Program-made: the position numbers and the translations under genes | From: Gerris lacustris | Lineage: Eukaryota > Arthropoda > Insecta > Hemiptera > Gerridae | DNA: 64,000 nt | NCBI GenBank assembly: GCA_951217055.1 | Contig: OX578276.1 | Location: 152,389,012 to 152,453,011 of the forward strand | Reading direction: 5' to 3' | In this document: positions 32,669 to 42,213 of the stretch, piece by piece | Numbering within the stretch: position 1 is the stretch's first letter | How the letters are laid out: each line of letters starts with the position of its first letter | The notes under the pieces: generated by a model | What the model was told of the DNA's origin: nothing | Seen by the model: only the letters and a program-made list of their open reading frames with translations | Database searches by the model: none

Positions 32669-35600
32669 TTAGTCTTCTTGGTATGGCTTTAGATCTTTTA
32701 TATGCCATGTGCCTATGGATTCTCCTGTATGCCTCTTCAACTCATAATTAATCGGTGAAAATTTCTTCGCGATCAAAAATGGCCCATGGTATCTCGGAGT
32801 CAATTTTGCGGAAATATTTTCTGCCTGCTGAGAGAGGGTGAAGTCTCGCTTTAAAACCTCTTCTCCAGGGTAGAATTCTATATTTCGACGACGCAAATTA
32901 TACCGTTGGGCACTAGCCTGGTAAGCCCGGTCAAGTCTTTTCTTTACGTCGGCATAAACCATTTTTAACTCTAAGGCACGCTTAGGTGGGTCGAATTTCG
33001 GTTTATGTTTCAACTGATTATTAGGGTCGTTGTCGCGAATCTGGATATCTCTCCCAAACATTAGAAAACTTGGGGAGTATCCCGTTACCTCATTGACGGC
33101 AGTCCGTAAGGCGAAGCCCAATTTAGGAAGTTCAGAGTCCCATTTTTTGTGGGAGTCCTTTATGTACGCTCGTATCATTGACAAAATCGTCCGATTGTAC
33201 CTTTCGGTTGGGTTCGCTTGCGGGTGTCGTTTGGAGTTGTAGAATGTCCTACAACCATATTCTTTTAAAAGGTTCTTTACGGTAGCTGAAATAAATTCAG
33301 GACCGTTATCACAAATCAGGATTCGTGGAACACCATAAACCAGAAAGGTCTCTTCTAAGTGTTTCGCAACACTGGCCCCATTAACGGCTCGCATAGGATA
33401 CATTAGAGTATATTTTGAAAAGGTATCTACTATCACTAGTAGGTACTTATAACCTTTCGTCGATCTTGGAAATGGTCCCATAACATCAGTTGCAATTGTA
33501 TCCCATGGCTGATCTGCGTTTCTATTCTTGCCCATGAGTCCAGCTGGAGCATGTTGGTCACTTTTAATACGTTGGCACACTTGGCAACGGGAAACATATT
33601 TAGCAATGTCTCTATTCATTTTTGGCCAATAGTAAAGTTTCTTCACTCGATGTTGAGTTTTGAAAATTCCGAGGTGTCCGGCTGTTGAATCATCATGACT
33701 TTCATGAAGGACATCTTGCCTCATTTCTTTAGGAACTACTAACTTCCAGGTATCTTCCACTTCTCCAAATCTTGCTTCCACTACCAGACGATAAAGTTTT
33801 CCATCTACAACTTTGTAGAAAGGATACCTTTCCGGATTATTCATACTTCCGTCGCGAATTTTAGTGTACCAAGTATCAGTCACATTGCTAGACATTTCTA
33901 TAGGAGCAACCTCTATTCCATCAGTATTAGCTACTGGAGTCCTTGAGAGAAAGTCGGCAACTACATTGTCCTTTCCTTTCCGATGAACGATCTTAAAATC
34001 GTATTGCTGCATACGGACTGCCCAGCGGGCTAGTCTCCCTTGAGGATCTTTAAGGTTTTGCAGCCATACCAAACTATAATGATCGGTGAAGACAATGAAT
34101 TGCGTTCCTTCCAAATAAGGCCGAAATTTTTCTATGCCCCACAACACCGCTAAACATTCCCTTTCAATGACGGAATAGTTTCGCTCTGCCTGAGAAAGCA
34201 TTTTTGACGCATAAGCGATTACCTTTTCGCCTTCCTCGTCTCTCTGACTGAGTACAGCACCAATCCCATAGGCAGAAGCGTCGGTATGCAATTCAAATGG
34301 CAAATCGAAGTTTGGACGACACAAGACAGGTGCTTCTATCAGGCACTTTTTTATATCTCTAAAAGCGTCTTCCGCTTCATTTGTCCACTTGAAAGAGTTT
34401 AATTTCTTTGTCAGTGCTGTTAACGGTGCTATCCTGGAGGAAAATTTAGGGATAAATCTCCTGTACCAGGAAGCCATGCCTATTATCCGGCGAACTTCTT
34501 TTTTCGATGTCGGAGCAGCTAGATTGAGGATTGCCGTGACTTTCTCCGGATCTACGCGTAAACCTTTCTCATCAACGACGTATCCCAAGTATCTTAATGT
34601 CGACCGACATAATTCACATTTTTCTCGATTGACCGTGAGGCCGGCAGCGCGCAATCTCCTGAAAATCTCTTTTAGCAACCTTAAGTGTTCCTCAAAACTA
34701 GAGGTTACTAGAATAACATCGTCTAAATAGACGAAAACATAAGGTTCCAACTCCGGTCCCAGGATGCGGTCAACTAACCTCTGCCAAGTTGCAGGTGCGT
34801 TGTGCAACCCGAAAGGCATACGACGAAATTGAAATAGCCCACGCCGAGGTACCACAAAAGCTGTTTTCTCTTTACTTGCATCTTCAAGTCGAACTTGCCA
34901 ATAGGCCGACTTTAAATCAATAGAGCTCAGGTACTTAGCATCCCTCAACCGGTCTAGAATTTGGTCTATATACGGAAGAGGGTACGCATCTCTCTTAGTA
35001 ACTGAGTTTACTTTACGATAGTCCACGCAAAATCTGTATCCTCCCCCTTTCTTAGGCACTAGGAGTATTGGTGAACTCCAAGGGCTTACTGAGGGTTCAA
35101 TAATCTCATCCTTTAGCATTTGGTCCAGTTCATCGTCGATATGCTTTTGCATTACCGGAGAAACTGGATAATATCTCTGTTTAATTGGTTCTGCATTACC
35201 TGTGTCGATTTTATGCTGCACCAACGAGGTATATCCAAGCTTTTCTCCCTCCTTAGGCATGTGCTCTGATATCACCTCTTGAAGTCGGGAGAATTGCTCC
35301 CTAGTCAAGTTTTCTTGGCCATTTAAAACAGGTTCAATATTGGTCGCACAGATCTCTATAGGATCTTTTTGATAGAAAGACCACGTTCCATTCGAAAGAT
35401 TAGGAACAATGCCCAGTTTTTGCCAAAAATCTAATCCCAAGATTAACTGATTTTTTATTCCTGGCACCACCAGCACCTCCAGATACCTGCTCCTACCTTC
35501 AACTTCAATCATGGTGTCAATTATGCCTTCAATCTTCTGTGGACTACCGTCAGCCACATACAATTCGTGATTATCCGTCTTCCTACTTCGTAATCCCAAT

Positions 35601-35683
35601 TCCAGAAGCTTCCTTTTCCCTTCTAGACCAACTAAGGTTCGAGAAGAACCCGAATCCAGAAGTCCAATTAAGCACGCTCCCAT
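32669..35683 (-). CDS. pol: Ty3/gypsy Pol (PR-RT-RH-IN), copy 1
   Basis: A 1004-codon frame from the first ATG. The real frame opens 48 codons earlier, inside gag, and is reached by -1 frameshifting. Order, numbered from the ATG: aspartic protease (LLDSGSS, about residue 10); RT with D256 and YLDD (319-322); RNase H (HTDAS D468, FTDH D534); integrase HHCC zinc region (H663, H670, C700, C703) and catalytic D733, D792 and E827 with DD35E spacing. No chromodomain motif and no env follow; the stop is 57 nt from the LTR. All catalytic motifs are intact, so it is potentially active. The protein appears identical to copy 2. Confidence 0.97.
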   Translation of the reverse strand: MGACLIGLLDSGSSRTLVGLEGKRKLLELGLRSRKTDNHELYVADGSPQKIEGIIDTMIEVEGRSRYLEVLVVPGIKNQLILGLDFWQKLGIVPNLSNGTWSFYQKDPIEICATNIEPVLNGQENLTREQFSRLQEVISEHMPKEGEKLGYTSLVQHKIDTGNAEPIKQRYYPVSPVMQKHIDDELDQMLKDEIIEPSVSPWSSPILLVPKKGGGYRFCVDYRKVNSVTKRDAYPLPYIDQILDRLRDAKYLSSIDLKSAYWQVRLEDASKEKTAFVVPRRGLFQFRRMPFGLHNAPATWQRLVDRILGPELEPYVFVYLDDVILVTSSFEEHLRLLKEIFRRLRAAGLTVNREKCELCRSTLRYLGYVVDEKGLRVDPEKVTAILNLAAPTSKKEVRRIIGMASWYRRFIPKFSSRIAPLTALTKKLNSFKWTNEAEDAFRDIKKCLIEAPVLCRPNFDLPFELHTDASAYGIGAVLSQRDEEGEKVIAYASKMLSQAERNYSVIERECLAVLWGIEKFRPYLEGTQFIVFTDHYSLVWLQNLKDPQGRLARWAVRMQQYDFKIVHRKGKDNVVADFLSRTPVANTDGIEVAPIEMSSNVTDTWYTKIRDGSMNNPERYPFYKVVDGKLYRLVVEARFGEVEDTWKLVVPKEMRQDVLHESHDDSTAGHLGIFKTQHRVKKLYYWPKMNRDIAKYVSRCQVCQRIKSDQHAPAGLMGKNRNADQPWDTIATDVMGPFPRSTKGYKYLLVIVDTFSKYTLMYPMRAVNGASVAKHLEETFLVYGVPRILICDNGPEFISATVKNLLKEYGCRTFYNSKRHPQANPTERYNRTILSMIRAYIKDSHKKWDSELPKLGFALRTAVNEVTGYSPSFLMFGRDIQIRDNDPNNQLKHKPKFDPPKRALELKMVYADVKKRLDRAYQASAQRYNLRRRNIEFYPGEEVLKRDFTLSQQAENISAKLTPRYHGPFLIAKKFSPINYELKRHTGESIGTWHIKDLKPYQED

Positions 35684-35775
35684 TATATTAACTTTTATAT
35701 AAGGCCTGCTGTCACCCGGGACATGGTATAGTATTGAACTTATGACATCACAATGTTTGGCCGGTCTTTGAACCT

Positions 35776-37341
35776 TTACTGCCTCTGTGCGAAGCGAGGG
35801 CCGGCAGACATTCGCTTCGCTTCCTCGTTTCCCTCAGAACGTTTTCCCGTAGATCCCTCTGACTGAAACACCCTTGTAGGATAATTAGATGATCTAAAAG
35901 GTCGTTGGTCTCTATCGTATCTTCTTACTTGAGGACAATCTGACCTGTAATGACCGGTCTGGTTACACCGCCAGCAGGTAATCTCAGATCTCCGATCCTT
36001 ACTTGAACAACCTTTTGCAGCAGGGGTCTCTCTTACTTCAGATAATCTTAACTCTTCCTTCCGAAAACCCTCCTTCTTATACGCAAGTTCCGGTTCCATC
36101 AGCTGCGTCTTCGGTGTTTCCTTTAATCGTAGAGCCCTACAACGTCCTCGCTCTAATTTATACACAATATCCTCCAATTCCTCGACAGTAGAATAATGTT
36201 GTAGACTCAAATGTGACTGATAGACTCCTAACAAATTATCTTCGATGATATCCAGTCGCGTTCTTTCTGAAGGTCTATCCGAGAGGCGATTAAATAAATT
36301 ATCCATTTTTGATAGATACACTATAATAGATTCATCTGCTCCTTGTCTACGGTTCATAATTTCCCTCAACAACCTTTTGTCATAGTCGGGATCTTGGAAA
36401 GCCTTGCGCATTTTGATCTCTAATTCTTTCCAAGTCGATAACCTACTTCGAGCTGCTCTGTAAACCGCTTGAGCAGATCCAGTGAATAGTTCTGCTGCCG
36501 ATCTAAATAAATCTCTTTCAGTCATCATATTGGATTCCATTTTGTCGCGAACCGATGCTAAAAAGGACCCAATGCTGAGGTTAGGATTATCTCCCGAAAA
36601 GGTTAACTTCCATGCAGACACAGGAACTCGTTTTAATCTAGGATATCTATCCTTTGATCTGAAGCGATCGTCATACTGCTGGGATATTTGACTCATCGTG
36701 TCACTAGAGGATGAGGAAGGTGATCTCCGCCTCGTATGACGTGGTTCCCTATGGTGGTGTTTTCTCAAAGATTTTTTATGTTCCGAAGACTTAACCACGC
36801 TCTTTGATTTTATTTGTTTTGTACTCGTTTGAGGTCTGGTGTTCCTATCTTCTTCCTCGGTCATGAATTTGTTTCCCGAGCCTTCCGTATCACAAGAACC
36901 ATCCTCCTCACTTGTAGTATGAGAAGTGACCTCTACTTTGTTTTCTAGAGTATCTAAAGCCTCATTTACGGAACTTATTAGGCGATCTTTGGTTTCAATT
37001 AACTCGTCTTCAGTCACCGCGATCCGCTGAAGACGTAATAAAATGTGACTACCCTTAACAACCAGTTTTGGGTACGCCCCTTTATCTCTTCCTCCTTTAC
37101 CAGTGTACTCAGCTACACCGGCTTTTAAAAGTTGCAGTTTAACACTGCAGGTTTGTAATTCATCTTTCGGTGTACTTATTTCTACCGTAGTATCAATACC
37201 TTCAGGTTTCAGAGCTAGTCGAAGAAATTTCCTCAACCTATCTACACTCATAGATTCTTCAACCGTCACCGCTCTTATCTTAAGTTCGTGCTCCACTTCA
37301 TCTCGGTCTAGCCTATTTAAATACCTTCTTAAATTATCCAT
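35776..37341 (-). CDS. gag: Ty3/gypsy Gag, copy 1 (521 aa)
   Basis: Structural protein forming the virus-like particle. The N-terminal 50 residues are charged and helical. Residues 140-240 are Ser/Arg/Lys-rich and likely disordered. Residues 245-400 look like the retrotransposon capsid domain (KLTFSGDNPNLSIGSFL...). One CCHC zinc knuckle follows: C456, C459, H464, C469 (CWRCNQTGHYRSDC). The start ATG lies 217 nt inside the 5' LTR boundary. The frame ends TAA at 35778-35776; near its end (codons G504-N505) is the slippery site that gives Gag-Pol. Confidence 0.95.
   Translation of the reverse strand: MDNLRRYLNRLDRDEVEHELKIRAVTVEESMSVDRLRKFLRLALKPEGIDTTVEISTPKDELQTCSVKLQLLKAGVAEYTGKGGRDKGAYPKLVVKGSHILLRLQRIAVTEDELIETKDRLISSVNEALDTLENKVEVTSHTTSEEDGSCDTEGSGNKFMTEEEDRNTRPQTSTKQIKSKSVVKSSEHKKSLRKHHHREPRHTRRRSPSSSSSDTMSQISQQYDDRFRSKDRYPRLKRVPVSAWKLTFSGDNPNLSIGSFLASVRDKMESNMMTERDLFRSAAELFTGSAQAVYRAARSRLSTWKELEIKMRKAFQDPDYDKRLLREIMNRRQGADESIIVYLSKMDNLFNRLSDRPSERTRLDIIEDNLLGVYQSHLSLQHYSTVEELEDIVYKLERGRCRALRLKETPKTQLMEPELAYKKEGFRKEELRLSEVRETPAAKGCSSKDRRSEITCWRCNQTGHYRSDCPQVRRYDRDQRPFRSSNYPTRVFQSEGSTGKRSEGNEEAKRMSAGPRFAQRQ
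35779..35833 (-). promoter_or_regulatory. -1 ribosomal frameshift signal, copy 1
   Basis: The minus strand reads the heptamer GGGAAAC (35833-35827), in the gag frame as G GGA AAC. A 6-nt spacer GAGGAA follows, then a 9-bp perfect stem, GCGAAGCGA (35820-35812) with TCGCTTCGC (35797-35789). Loop CTGCC (35807-35803) can pair with downstream GGCAG (35783-35779), giving an H-type pseudoknot. A TGA in the pol frame lies just upstream of the heptamer, so pol opens exactly here. After the slip, 48 codons lead to the first pol ATG. It matches the X-XXY-YYZ plus pseudoknot design of retroviral sites. Confidence 0.9.
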
Positions 37342-37535
37342 CTTCCTCCGAATAAAATATTAATTATGCTGATTTTAAATATAAAATAAAAATAAAAATA
37401 GAATGTATTTCTAAAATAAAAAAGGAAATCACTATCAGTTACAGAAAATAAAATAATATAACCCTTAAGGTTAACAAATCATAAAAATTTAAATTAATCT
37501 ACAAGACAAATTACGTTAAAAATAAACTTAACTTC

Positions 37536-37554
37536 GCCTAAACGTTGGGCGTCA
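37536..37554 (-). other. Primer binding site (tRNA-Lys type), copy 1
   Basis: The minus strand reads TGACGCCCAACGTTTAGGC, three bases inside the 5' LTR (LTR2). It resembles the tRNA-Lys PBS TGGCGCCCAACGTGGGGC with changes. A tRNA-Lys primer and LTRs of about 1.5 kb recall Osvaldo/Ulysses-type gypsy elements; lineage is inference. Confidence 0.7.
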
Positions 37555-37557
37555 AAT

Positions 37558-39049
37558 TGTTACAGTGAGTTTTGCCAGCTAGGTCAGTAAGGGAGTGGGG
37601 TGCGAAGAAGTTTAAAAAAAAAGGAATTAACCATAATAATAATAAAAAAAAAAAATTAAATAATAGAAAACTGAATATAATTCGCGTACTTATATAACAA
37701 GCCTCAGAAAGTACAAAACCTAGAGTGTGGGAGAATCTAATCCGAGTAACAATACTCTCTGGATAATCTCCACACCTAAATAATAGTAATAACAAAAAAA
37801 CCTACAAGTAAATACTTTAAACAGAAGGAGAAAAAAAAAAAAAAAATGAAAATCACATGATTACATATTTAAACAAAATACATGTTTAAAAGTGAGAGAG
37901 AGAAAAAAAAACTAAAAGTAAAAAGACATCCCCTGAGTTAAATAATAAAAGGTTATGAGGTATTGACCTTAATTAAAATGACAAAAAAAAAAAATATAAA
38001 GTCCCCTAAATGTCAAAAAAATAAGTTGACAAAACAAAAATATAAACTACTTAGATAGTATAATAAAATTATAATATATATTAATATATATATATATATT
38101 AATAAGAAAATGACTTGAAGAAAAATTATTAATTAATTAAATTAATTAAGAAAATTATATAAGAAGGCAGCTCAGAGTGGAAAGAAATAGAGGTGTCGGT
38201 GAAACAAGGTAAATTCATCTAGTCGGACGTAGATGAGGTGGGTAGTGAGTAGAGATGACCACAACTGTATGGGTAGGCAACCCGCAGTACGCTCTGGGGT
38301 AGTTCAAAAATTTAAATGATAAATATGTAAAAATATTTCAAGTGGTGTCTGGAACTCCGCGTTCAAACACCGGTGCGCTCCTTTTATCGAAGAGGAACAC
38401 TATAATCCCTTCGGACGCTAAGTTCTTATTCTAAATTAAAATTAAATTAAAGTTATATTTATTATTAGTAGCTATGATATTATTTTCTTTATTATAATTT
38501 CCTAGGTTATTCGTATTCGTTATATAGAAGTTTTATTAAAAGTCCAAATTTATACTAAAATTAAACTAAAACTAGGGCTTAGCTTAGCGTCCGGGTGTCG
38601 GCGGCGAGTTCTCCGCAACATCCAGTGTGAGTCAGCTTGGAGTCGGCCAACGGTCTATCATATCAGGTGTAGGTGGCAGCTACTACGTAAATCCGTCGGT
38701 GATCCGCAAATGCGTGACGTCCCTTTACGTTGCTCCACAGCCTACCTGGCCACGACTGACTCCCTCCACAAGAAACGGGGACCCCCCTTGGTTTAGCCAA
38801 GCTTATCTACCTAATCCCATAAACAAAACTGTGATAAAAGATAAACAAAGCCTGAGACGAGTCATATAAAGAAAGCGCAATATCTACTCACTCAACAACA
38901 ACAAACAATAAACGATATATGGTTAATTCTTCTTCTTTTTTTTTTTTTATAAGATCATCAAACATAAACAAATGAAATAAATCTTTTAAGAAAACATACC
39001 TATTGCTTCTTTAAAATACAAATAAAATAAAATCTTCTGACACGTATCA
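37558..39049 (-). mobile_element. LTR2 of tandem Ty3/gypsy element (1492 bp, shared)
   Basis: The central LTR acts as 3' LTR for copy 2 and 5' LTR for copy 1. It is flanked directly by the primer binding site of copy 1 and the polypurine tract of copy 2, with no target duplication around it. Confidence 0.95.
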
Positions 39050-39050
39050 A

Positions 39051-39067
39051 TTCCACCCTTTCCTCCT
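39051..39067 (-). other. Polypurine tract, copy 2
   Basis: Same tract as at 32613-32629, adjacent to LTR2. Confidence 0.85.
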
Positions 39068-39106
39068 AAAGAAAATTTCAGTCGGAAATTTTCTATGAAA
39101 TTAAAA

Positions 39107-42100
39107 TTAGTCTTCTTGGTATGGCTTTAGATCTTTTATATGCCATGTGCCTATGGATTCTCCTGTATGCCTCTTCAACTCATAATTAATCGGTGAAAAT
39201 TTCTTCGCGATCAAAAATGGCCCATGGTATCTCGGAGTCAATTTTGCGGAAATATTTTCTGCCTGCTGAGAGAGGGTGAAGTCTCGCTTTAAAACCTCTT
39301 CTCCAGGGTAGAATTCTATATTTCGACGACGCAAATTATACCGTTGGGCACTAGCCTGGTAAGCCCGGTCAAGTCTTTTCTTTACGTCGGCATAAACCAT
39401 TTTTAACTCTAAGGCACGCTTAGGTGGGTCGAATTTCGGTTTATGTTTCAACTGATTATTAGGGTCGTTGTCGCGAATCTGGATATCTCTCCCAAACATT
39501 AGAAAACTTGGGGAGTATCCCGTTACCTCATTGACGGCAGTCCGTAAGGCGAAGCCCAATTTAGGAAGTTCAGAGTCCCATTTTTTGTGGGAGTCCTTTA
39601 TGTACGCTCGTATCATTGACAAAATCGTCCGATTGTACCTTTCGGTTGGGTTCGCTTGCGGGTGTCGTTTGGAGTTGTAGAATGTCCTACAACCATATTC
39701 TTTTAAAAGGTTCTTTACGGTAGCTGAAATAAATTCAGGACCGTTATCACAAATCAGGATTCGTGGAACACCATAAACCAGAAAGGTCTCTTCTAAGTGT
39801 TTCGCAACACTGGCCCCATTAACGGCTCGCATAGGATACATTAGAGTATATTTTGAAAAGGTATCTACTATCACTAGTAGGTACTTATAACCTTTCGTCG
39901 ATCTTGGAAATGGTCCCATAACATCAGTTGCAATTGTATCCCATGGCTGATCTGCGTTTCTATTCTTGCCCATGAGTCCAGCTGGAGCATGTTGGTCACT
40001 TTTAATACGTTGGCACACTTGGCAACGGGAAACATATTTAGCAATGTCTCTATTCATTTTTGGCCAATAGTAAAGTTTCTTCACTCGATGTTGAGTTTTG
40101 AAAATTCCGAGGTGTCCGGCTGTTGAATCATCATGACTTTCATGAAGGACATCTTGCCTCATTTCTTTAGGAACTACTAACTTCCAGGTATCTTCCACTT
40201 CTCCAAATCTTGCTTCCACTACCAGACGATAAAGTTTTCCATCTACAACTTTGTAGAAAGGATACCTTTCCGGATTATTCATACTTCCGTCGCGAATTTT
40301 AGTGTACCAAGTATCAGTCACATTGCTAGACATTTCTATAGGAGCAACCTCTATTCCATCAGTATTAGCTACTGGAGTCCTTGAGAGAAAGTCGGCAACT
40401 ACATTGTCCTTTCCTTTCCGATGAACGATCTTAAAATCGTATTGCTGCATACGGACTGCCCAGCGGGCTAGTCTCCCTTGAGGATCTTTAAGGTTTTGCA
40501 GCCATACCAAACTATAATGATCGGTGAAGACAATGAATTGCGTTCCTTCCAAATAAGGCCGAAATTTTTCTATGCCCCACAACACCGCTAAACATTCCCT
40601 TTCAATGACGGAATAGTTTCGCTCTGCCTGAGAAAGCATTTTTGACGCATAAGCGATTACCTTTTCGCCTTCCTCGTCTCTCTGACTGAGTACAGCACCA
40701 ATCCCATAGGCAGAAGCGTCGGTATGCAATTCAAATGGCAAATCGAAGTTTGGACGACACAAGACAGGTGCTTCTATCAGGCACTTTTTTATATCTCTAA
40801 AAGCGTCTTCCGCTTCATTTGTCCACTTGAAAGAGTTTAATTTCTTTGTCAGTGCTGTTAACGGTGCTATCCTGGAGGAAAATTTAGGGATAAATCTCCT
40901 GTACCAGGAAGCCATGCCTATTATCCGGCGAACTTCTTTTTTCGATGTCGGAGCAGCTAGATTGAGGATTGCCGTGACTTTCTCCGGATCTACGCGTAAA
41001 CCTTTCTCATCAACGACGTATCCCAAGTATCTTAATGTCGACCGACATAATTCACATTTTTCTCGATTGACCGTGAGGCCGGCAGCGCGCAATCTCCTGA
41101 AAATCTCTTTTAGCAACCTTAAGTGTTCCTCAAAACTAGAGGTTACTAGAATAACATCGTCTAAATAGACGAAAACATAAGGTTCCAACTCCGGTCCCAG
41201 GATGCGGTCAACTAACCTCTGCCAAGTTGCAGGTGCGTTGTGCAACCCGAAAGGCATACGACGAAATTGAAATAGCCCACGCCGAGGTACCACAAAAGCT
41301 GTTTTCTCTTTACTTGCATCTTCAAGTCGAACTTGCCAATAGGCCGACTTTAAATCAATAGAGCTCAGGTACTTAGCATCCCTCAACCGGTCTAGAATTT
41401 GGTCTATATACGGAAGAGGGTACGCATCTCTCTTAGTAACTGAGTTTACTTTACGATAGTCCACGCAAAATCTGTATCCTCCCCCTTTCTTAGGCACTAG
41501 GAGTATTGGTGAACTCCAAGGGCTTACTGAGGGTTCAATAATCTCATCCTTTAGCATTTGGTCCAGTTCATCGTCGATATGCTTTTGCATTACCGGAGAA
41601 ACTGGATAATATCTCTGTTTAATTGGTTCTGCATTACCTGTGTCGATTTTATGCTGCACCAACGAGGTATATCCAAGCTTTTCTCCCTCCTTAGGCATGT
41701 GCTCTGATATCACCTCTTGAAGTCGGGAGAATTGCTCCCTAGTCAAGTTTTCTTGGCCATTTAAAACAGGTTCAATATTGGTCGCACAGATCTCTATAGG
41801 ATCTTTTTGATAGAAAGACCACGTTCCATTCGAAAGATTAGGAACAATGCCCAGTTTTTGCCAAAAATCTAATCCCAAGATTAACTGATTTTTTATTCCT
41901 GGCACCACCAGCACCTCCAGATACCTGCTCCTACCTTCAACTTCAATCATGGTGTCAATTATGCCTTCAATCTTCTGTGGACTACCGTCAGCCACATACA
42001 ATTCGTGATTATCCGTCTTCCTACTTCGTAATCCCAATTCCAGAAGCTTCCTTTTCCCTTCTAGACCAACTAAGGTTCGAGAAGAACCCGAATCCAGAAG

Positions 42101-42121
42101 TCCAATTAAGCACGCTCCCAT
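39107..42121 (-). CDS. pol: Ty3/gypsy Pol (PR-RT-RH-IN), copy 2
   Basis: 1004 codons, amino-acid identical to copy 1 and offset by exactly 6438 bp. The same intact protease DSG, RT YLDD, RNase H and DD35E integrase are present. It is expressed as Gag-Pol through the frameshift signal at 42217-42271. Having two intact, identical copies argues for a very recent duplication or an assembly repeat. Confidence 0.97.
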   Translation of the reverse strand: MGACLIGLLDSGSSRTLVGLEGKRKLLELGLRSRKTDNHELYVADGSPQKIEGIIDTMIEVEGRSRYLEVLVVPGIKNQLILGLDFWQKLGIVPNLSNGTWSFYQKDPIEICATNIEPVLNGQENLTREQFSRLQEVISEHMPKEGEKLGYTSLVQHKIDTGNAEPIKQRYYPVSPVMQKHIDDELDQMLKDEIIEPSVSPWSSPILLVPKKGGGYRFCVDYRKVNSVTKRDAYPLPYIDQILDRLRDAKYLSSIDLKSAYWQVRLEDASKEKTAFVVPRRGLFQFRRMPFGLHNAPATWQRLVDRILGPELEPYVFVYLDDVILVTSSFEEHLRLLKEIFRRLRAAGLTVNREKCELCRSTLRYLGYVVDEKGLRVDPEKVTAILNLAAPTSKKEVRRIIGMASWYRRFIPKFSSRIAPLTALTKKLNSFKWTNEAEDAFRDIKKCLIEAPVLCRPNFDLPFELHTDASAYGIGAVLSQRDEEGEKVIAYASKMLSQAERNYSVIERECLAVLWGIEKFRPYLEGTQFIVFTDHYSLVWLQNLKDPQGRLARWAVRMQQYDFKIVHRKGKDNVVADFLSRTPVANTDGIEVAPIEMSSNVTDTWYTKIRDGSMNNPERYPFYKVVDGKLYRLVVEARFGEVEDTWKLVVPKEMRQDVLHESHDDSTAGHLGIFKTQHRVKKLYYWPKMNRDIAKYVSRCQVCQRIKSDQHAPAGLMGKNRNADQPWDTIATDVMGPFPRSTKGYKYLLVIVDTFSKYTLMYPMRAVNGASVAKHLEETFLVYGVPRILICDNGPEFISATVKNLLKEYGCRTFYNSKRHPQANPTERYNRTILSMIRAYIKDSHKKWDSELPKLGFALRTAVNEVTGYSPSFLMFGRDIQIRDNDPNNQLKHKPKFDPPKRALELKMVYADVKKRLDRAYQASAQRYNLRRRNIEFYPGEEVLKRDFTLSQQAENISAKLTPRYHGPFLIAKKFSPINYELKRHTGESIGTWHIKDLKPYQED

Positions 42122-42213
42122 TATATTAACTTTTATATAAGGCCTGCTGTCACCCGGGACATGGTATAGTATTGAACTTATGACATCACAATGTTTGGCC
42201 GGTCTTTGAACCT

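Noticed and set aside
35683..35683. ATG at 35683 as the true start of Pol
   Set aside because: The pol frame is open 48 codons further upstream, to the slippery heptamer, so Pol is better explained as a Gag-Pol frameshift product.
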